A stretch of 64,000 bases of DNA from Chromatiales bacterium 21-64-14 (GTDB taxonomy: Bacteria > Pseudomonadota > Gammaproteobacteria > 21-64-14): positions 372,001 to 436,000 of the forward strand of contig NCBI01000001.1 of NCBI GenBank assembly GCA_002255365.1. Direction: 5' to 3'. The notes below the pieces were generated by a model, which was not told the origin of the DNA, ran no database searches, and worked only from the letters and a program-made list of their open reading frames with translations. The translations under genes and the position numbers were made by a program. Below, piece after piece: positions 60,581 to 64,000 of the stretch. The number at the start of each line of letters is the position of its first letter. Within the stretch, counting starts at the first letter, position 1.

Positions 60581-61921
60581 TCAGCGCAGCGCGCCGGCCC
60601 GGCCGTGGCCCTTCAGGTTCGACTTCTTCAACAGACTTTCGTATTGGTGGGACATCATGTGCGCTTGAAGCTGTGCCATGAAATCCATCAACACCACCAC
60701 GATGATCAACAGCGACGTCCCGCCGAAATAGAACGGCACGTTCCAGTAAACGATCAGAAATTCCGGCAATAAGCACACGCCGGTGATATAGATGGCGCCG
60801 GCCAGGGTAAGACGGGTCAGCACCGAATCGATGTAACGCGCAGTCTGATCGCCGGGTCGGATTCCCGGGATAAAAGCCCCGGATTTCTTCAGATTATCCG
60901 CCGTCTCCTTGGAATTGAACACCAGGGCGGTATAAAAAAAGCAGAAAAACACGATCAGCAGCGAATAGAGTGCCACATAAATCGGCTGCCCCGGACTCAG
61001 CAAGGACGTGAAATTCTGTAACCAAGCCATGCCTTGCGCGTGCCCAAACCAACTTCCCAGGGTCGCTGGAAATAGAATCAGGCTTGACGCAAAGATCGGC
61101 GGGATCACGCCCGACATGTTCAACTTTAATGGCAGATGACTACTCTGCGCGGCATAGAGCTTCCGTCCCTGTTGGCGCCGCGCATAGTTGACCGGGATAC
61201 GGCGTTGCCCGCGCTCCACGAAGATCACAAAACCGGTTACCACTATCGCCAAACCGAACAACAACAGCACGCCGAAAACATTCATCTCGCCGGTACGCAC
61301 CAGCTCCAGAGTCCCACCGATCGCCGATGGAAGACCGGCGACGATACCGGCGAAAATAATCAAGGATATTCCGTTGCCGATCCCGCGCTCAGTGATCTGC
61401 TCGCCGAGCCACATGAGGAACACCGTCCCCCCCACCAGGGTCGTGGCCGCGGTAATCACGAAACTGGGGCCGGGCGCCACCACCACGCCCTGGTTCTGCA
61501 AGGCGATTGCGGCACCCACCGCCTGAAATGCGGCCAGGCCCACCGTGCCGTAGCGGGTGTACTGGGTAATCTTGCGCCGGCCCGCCTCGCCCTCTTTCTT
61601 CAACTGCTCCAACGCCGGGACTACCGAGGTCATCAGCTGCAGAATAATGGAGGCCGAAATATAGGGCATAACCCCCAGCGCAAGAATACTCAGCCGCTTC
61701 AGGGCCCCACCGGAAAACATGTTAAACATGTCCAGGATAGTGCCCTTCTGCTGGTCAAACAGATGCGCCAGCGCCGCGGGGTCTATCCCCGGTACCGGGA
61801 TAAAAGATCCGATCCGGAATACCACCAAGGCGCCCAGAACAAACAGCAGGCGCTGACGCAACTCCGTCAGACGGGTGATATCGCCAAGGGCACCGCCGAT
61901 GCTGGTACGGGAAGTAGCCAC
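60581..61921 (-). CDS. secY: Preprotein translocase subunit SecY
   Basis: Central channel of the Sec translocon, 446 residues with ten predicted membrane helices. [11 protein letters not shown] in the first helix region, [13 protein letters not shown], and the cytosolic loop [20 protein letters not shown] are family hallmarks. The GTG start shares one base with the rplO TAG stop (TAGTG), indicating coupling. Confidence 0.98.
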   Translation of the reverse strand: MATSRTSIGGALGDITRLTELRQRLLFVLGALVVFRIGSFIPVPGIDPAALAHLFDQQKGTILDMFNMFSGGALKRLSILALGVMPYISASIILQLMTSVVPALEQLKKEGEAGRRKITQYTRYGTVGLAAFQAVGAAIALQNQGVVVAPGPSFVITAATTLVGGTVFLMWLGEQITERGIGNGISLIIFAGIVAGLPSAIGGTLELVRTGEMNVFGVLLLFGLAIVVTGFVIFVERGQRRIPVNYARRQQGRKLYAAQSSHLPLKLNMSGVIPPIFASSLILFPATLGSWFGHAQGMAWLQNFTSLLSPGQPIYVALYSLLIVFFCFFYTALVFNSKETADNLKKSGAFIPGIRPGDQTARYIDSVLTRLTLAGAIYITGVCLLPEFLIVYWNVPFYFGGTSLLIIVVVLMDFMAQLQAHMMSHQYESLLKKSNLKGHGRAGALR

Positions 61922-62355
61922 TAGTCCTCGATCCGACCGCCTGCTGCCTCGATTGCGGCGCGCGCTCCCTTCGTCACCCTCAGGCCCCGCACCGTCAGCG
62001 CCTTGCTGAGTTCCCCGCTGGCGATCACCTTGGCGCGGAGTACGGTGCGCGCAAGCACATTGGCGGCCTTCAAGGCTGCCAAGTCCACCACATCGCCGTC
62101 CACCTTGGCGAGCTCATGCAAACGAACTTCGGCTACCCGCGCAGCGGTGCGCGAGGTAAAGCCGACCTTGGGCAAGCGGCGTTGAAGCGGCATCTGGCCA
62201 CCCTCGAACCCCACCTTGTGGAAACCCCCGGCACGCGCTTTCTGGCCCTTATGTCCGAGCCCTGCGGTTTTGCCCAGACCCGAACCGATGCCACGTCCGA
62301 CCCGCTTCCGGGGCGTCTTGCTGCCCGCTGCGGGCTTGATGTCGTTTAGGCGCAT
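61921..62355 (-). CDS. rplO: 50S ribosomal protein L15
   Basis: 144-residue protein starting [38 protein letters not shown] and [17 protein letters not shown] are the conserved 23S rRNA-contacting segments. Two bases after rpmD. Confidence 0.99.
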   Translation of the reverse strand: MRLNDIKPAAGSKTPRKRVGRGIGSGLGKTAGLGHKGQKARAGGFHKVGFEGGQMPLQRRLPKVGFTSRTAARVAEVRLHELAKVDGDVVDLAALKAANVLARTVLRAKVIASGELSKALTVRGLRVTKGARAAIEAAGGRIED

Positions 62356-62357
62356 GG

Positions 62358-62543
62358 TCAGGCTTCCTCGACCTTCAGGAGGTACGACACCTTATTAATC
62401 ATCCCACGGTTCTCCGGGGTGTCCTTGATGGTCACGCTCTGGTGCCTGCGCCGCAATCCAATGCCATGGGCGGACTCCCGATGGCCCGGAAGGCGACCGT
62501 ATAGGCTACGCAACAACGTGACTCTGATCTGCTTCTCCGCCAT
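62358..62543 (-). CDS. rpmD: 50S ribosomal protein L30
   Basis: 61-residue protein ([38 protein letters not shown]). Two bases after rpsE in the standard spc order. Confidence 0.98.
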   Translation of the reverse strand: MAEKQIRVTLLRSLYGRLPGHRESAHGIGLRRRHQSVTIKDTPENRGMINKVSYLLKVEEA

Positions 62544-62545
62544 GA

Positions 62546-63049
62546 CTACCCCCGGATTTCCTCGATCGTCTTGCCGCGCTTCGCAGCGATGTCTTCCGGC
62601 GAAAACGTCTGCGTCAAACCGCGGATAGTGGCACGCACCACGTTGAATGGATTGCGTGAACCGAAGCTCTTGGCCAGAACGTCTCGAACCCCGAGGACTT
62701 CCAGGACTGCGCGCATCGCGCCGCCTGCAATGATGCCGGTGCCCTCGGATGCGGGCTGCATATGCACCCGGGCGGCTCCATGACGGGCGTTGACCGGATA
62801 ATGCAGCGTACTCCCGTTCAAAGGAATACTGCGCATGTTCTTGCGTGCGCCCTCCATTGCTTTCTGAATCGCCATCGGCACCTCGCGAGCCTTACCATGG
62901 CCGAAACCAACCTTGCCGTTCCCGTCGCCCACCACGCTCAGAGCGGAAAAACCAAACTGCCGGCCGCCCTTCACGACTTTGGCTACGCGGTTCACCACGA
63001 TCAGCTTCTCGAGCAGATCGTCGCCACCGTGCGTTTCGCGATTTGCCAT
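62546..63049 (-). CDS. rpsE: 30S ribosomal protein S5
   Basis: 167-residue protein for translational accuracy. [29 protein letters not shown] and [21 protein letters not shown] are the N-terminal RNA-binding signature; [22 protein letters not shown] is also conserved. It is upstream of rpmD. Confidence 0.99.
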   Translation of the reverse strand: MANRETHGGDDLLEKLIVVNRVAKVVKGGRQFGFSALSVVGDGNGKVGFGHGKAREVPMAIQKAMEGARKNMRSIPLNGSTLHYPVNARHGAARVHMQPASEGTGIIAGGAMRAVLEVLGVRDVLAKSFGSRNPFNVVRATIRGLTQTFSPEDIAAKRGKTIEEIRG

Positions 63050-63123
63050 TACAGCCCGCCTTCTCTTCGATAACCAGCTCGATAAACCGCCGTTACCGGC
63101 GCCCGTATCCTGTCCTGTAAATG

Positions 63124-63495
63124 CTAGAACTCGAGACCACCCTCACGTGCCGCATCCGCCAAGGCCTTTACCCGGCCGTGGTAACGAAATCCGGCGCGGT
63201 CGAAGGCAACCCGAGTGATCCCGGCCGCCTTGGCCTTTTCTGCGATCGCTTTGCCCACCGCGCTTGCCGCGGCCACGTTCCCAGTAGATGTCAAGGACTC
63301 ACGGACCGCCTTTTCCAAGGTGGAAGCGCTAACCAGCACTTCTGAGCCATCCGGCGTGAACACCTGCGCGTAGATATGGCGCGGCGTGCGATGCACGCAC
63401 AACCGATGCATACCGAGCTCGCGAAGCTTCGCCCGCGTGCGCCGCGCACGACGTTGACGTCCGACCTTCTTATCCGCCACTACCATTCCGACCAT
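63124..63495 (-). CDS. rplR: 50S ribosomal protein L18
   Basis: 5S rRNA-binding protein. [24 protein letters not shown] and [26 protein letters not shown] are diagnostic. The ATG at 63495 ([10 protein letters not shown], 123 residues) has GGAG seven bases upstream; the next ATG at 63486 lacks such a site. Confidence 0.98.
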   Translation of the reverse strand: MVGMVVADKKVGRQRRARRTRAKLRELGMHRLCVHRTPRHIYAQVFTPDGSEVLVSASTLEKAVRESLTSTGNVAAASAVGKAIAEKAKAAGITRVAFDRAGFRYHGRVKALADAAREGGLEF

Positions 63496-63542
63496 CGTAC
63501 CGCTCCAACCAGTATTACTGGGCTCGGCCATCGGCCGCAGGC

Positions 63543-64000
63543 TTACTTCTTCTTTCCTTCTTTGCGGACGATCACTTCGCCCACATACCGCACACCTTTC
63601 CCCTTGTAAGGCTCTGGGGGACGCAATGAACGGATCTTCGCGGCCACCGCGCCTACCTTCTGCTTATCGATACCCTTGATCACAATCTCAGTCTGGCTCG
63701 GTGTGTCGATACTGATGCCGTCTGGTATCGGTAAATTTACCGGATGGGAGAATCCAAGCGTCAGGTTTAAAATTTTGCCCTGCGCCTGAGCGCGGTACCC
63801 AACCCCTTCCAACGCCAGCTTTTTCTCGAACCCAAGCCTGACCCCGGTCACCATATTGCTGACCAAGGCGCGCATGGTCCCCGCCAACGCATCGGAGTTG
63901 TCATACCCCTTCTTCGCCGCCAGCCGCAACTCGTTTTCCTCGTGGCTGATAGAGACGGCTTCGTGCAACACGAGCTCCAGGAGCCCCTTGGGGCCCTTGA
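63543..64000 (-). CDS. rplF: 50S ribosomal protein L6, C-terminal part (cut by window edge)
   Basis: Reading continues to the last base of the window ([15 protein letters not shown]), so the first roughly 25 residues lie outside. [13 protein letters not shown] segment ([12 protein letters not shown]), [12 protein letters not shown] and [13 protein letters not shown] mark L6. It is upstream of rplR in the spc operon. Confidence 0.98.
   Translation of the reverse strand, partial: KGPKGLLELVLHEAVSISHEENELRLAAKKGYDNSDALAGTMRALVSNMVTGVRLGFEKKLALEGVGYRAQAQGKILNLTLGFSHPVNLPIPDGISIDTPSQTEIVIKGIDKQKVGAVAAKIRSLRPPEPYKGKGVRYVGEVIVRKEGKKK

Overview
This 64 kb window is a GC-rich, gene-dense, mostly housekeeping segment of a proteobacterial chromosome, most likely from the Gammaproteobacteria. 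Supporting evidence is the mla - ibaG - murA - hisG/D/C block, the kdsD - kdsC - lptC - lptA - lptB - rpoN - hpf - ptsN - rapZ block, the lnt - corC - ybeY - ybeZ - miaB block, the lptE - holA - nadD - rsfS - rlmH - maf - rng - yhdP - tldD - pmbA chain, and the end of the S10/spc/alpha ribosomal cluster. HPr kinase and a mannose-type EIIA beside rapZ recall beta- and deep-branching gammaproteobacteria rather than enterics. The genus cannot be fixed from the sequence alone. No rRNA, tRNA, transposase, integrase, prophage or CRISPR array was found.

Layout. 1-7430 (minus): hisC (cut by the window edge), hisD, short-form hisG, murA, ibaG and mlaB-C-D-E-F, the outer-membrane phospholipid transporter. 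7707-23846 (plus): a luciferase-like monooxygenase overlapping an NAD-dependent epimerase, Kdo synthesis and LPS export (kdsDC, lptCAB), an intrinsic terminator, then rpoN, hpf, ptsN, hprK, rapZ, EIIA-Man, HPr, EI, mgtE, a dihydrolipoamide-dehydrogenase-like flavoprotein and an NTF2-like protein. 23894-41411 (minus): pmbA, an unknown 88-residue ORF, tldD, a nitrilase-family gene, yhdP, rng, maf, rlmH, rsfS, nadD, proA, holA, lptE, leuS. 41579-42112 (plus): a zinc-ribbon protein. 42120-53035 (minus): lnt, corC, ybeY, ybeZ, miaB, rfbD-C-A-B (dTDP-rhamnose), ssb and a YajR-like transporter. 53144-56002 (plus): uvrA. 56282-64000 (minus): a SAM hydroxide adenosyltransferase, then rplQ, rpoA, rpsD, rpsK, rpsM, rpmJ, secY, rplO, rpmD, rpsE, rplR and rplF (cut by the window edge).

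Much of the first half serves the envelope: murA (peptidoglycan), Mla (phospholipid retrieval), Kds/Lpt (LPS synthesis and export). Further on are lptE, lnt, yhdP and rhamnose synthesis. The rpoN region joins sigma-54 to a sugar-transporter-less phosphotransferase relay (EI, HPr, EIIA-Ntr, EIIA-Man) under HprK, with RapZ alongside.

I saw no obviously new multi-gene system. The observations most worth a second look are a sigma-54-type promoter inside a perfect palindrome just upstream of rpoN itself, a zinc-binding (four-cysteine) ribosomal protein S4, the monooxygenase/epimerase pair set between the mla and kds/lpt blocks, a Pro/Ala/Thr-rich repeat tail on LptA, an unrecognised tryptophan-rich small protein between tldD and pmbA, and nested inverted repeats in the leuS divergent intergenic region.
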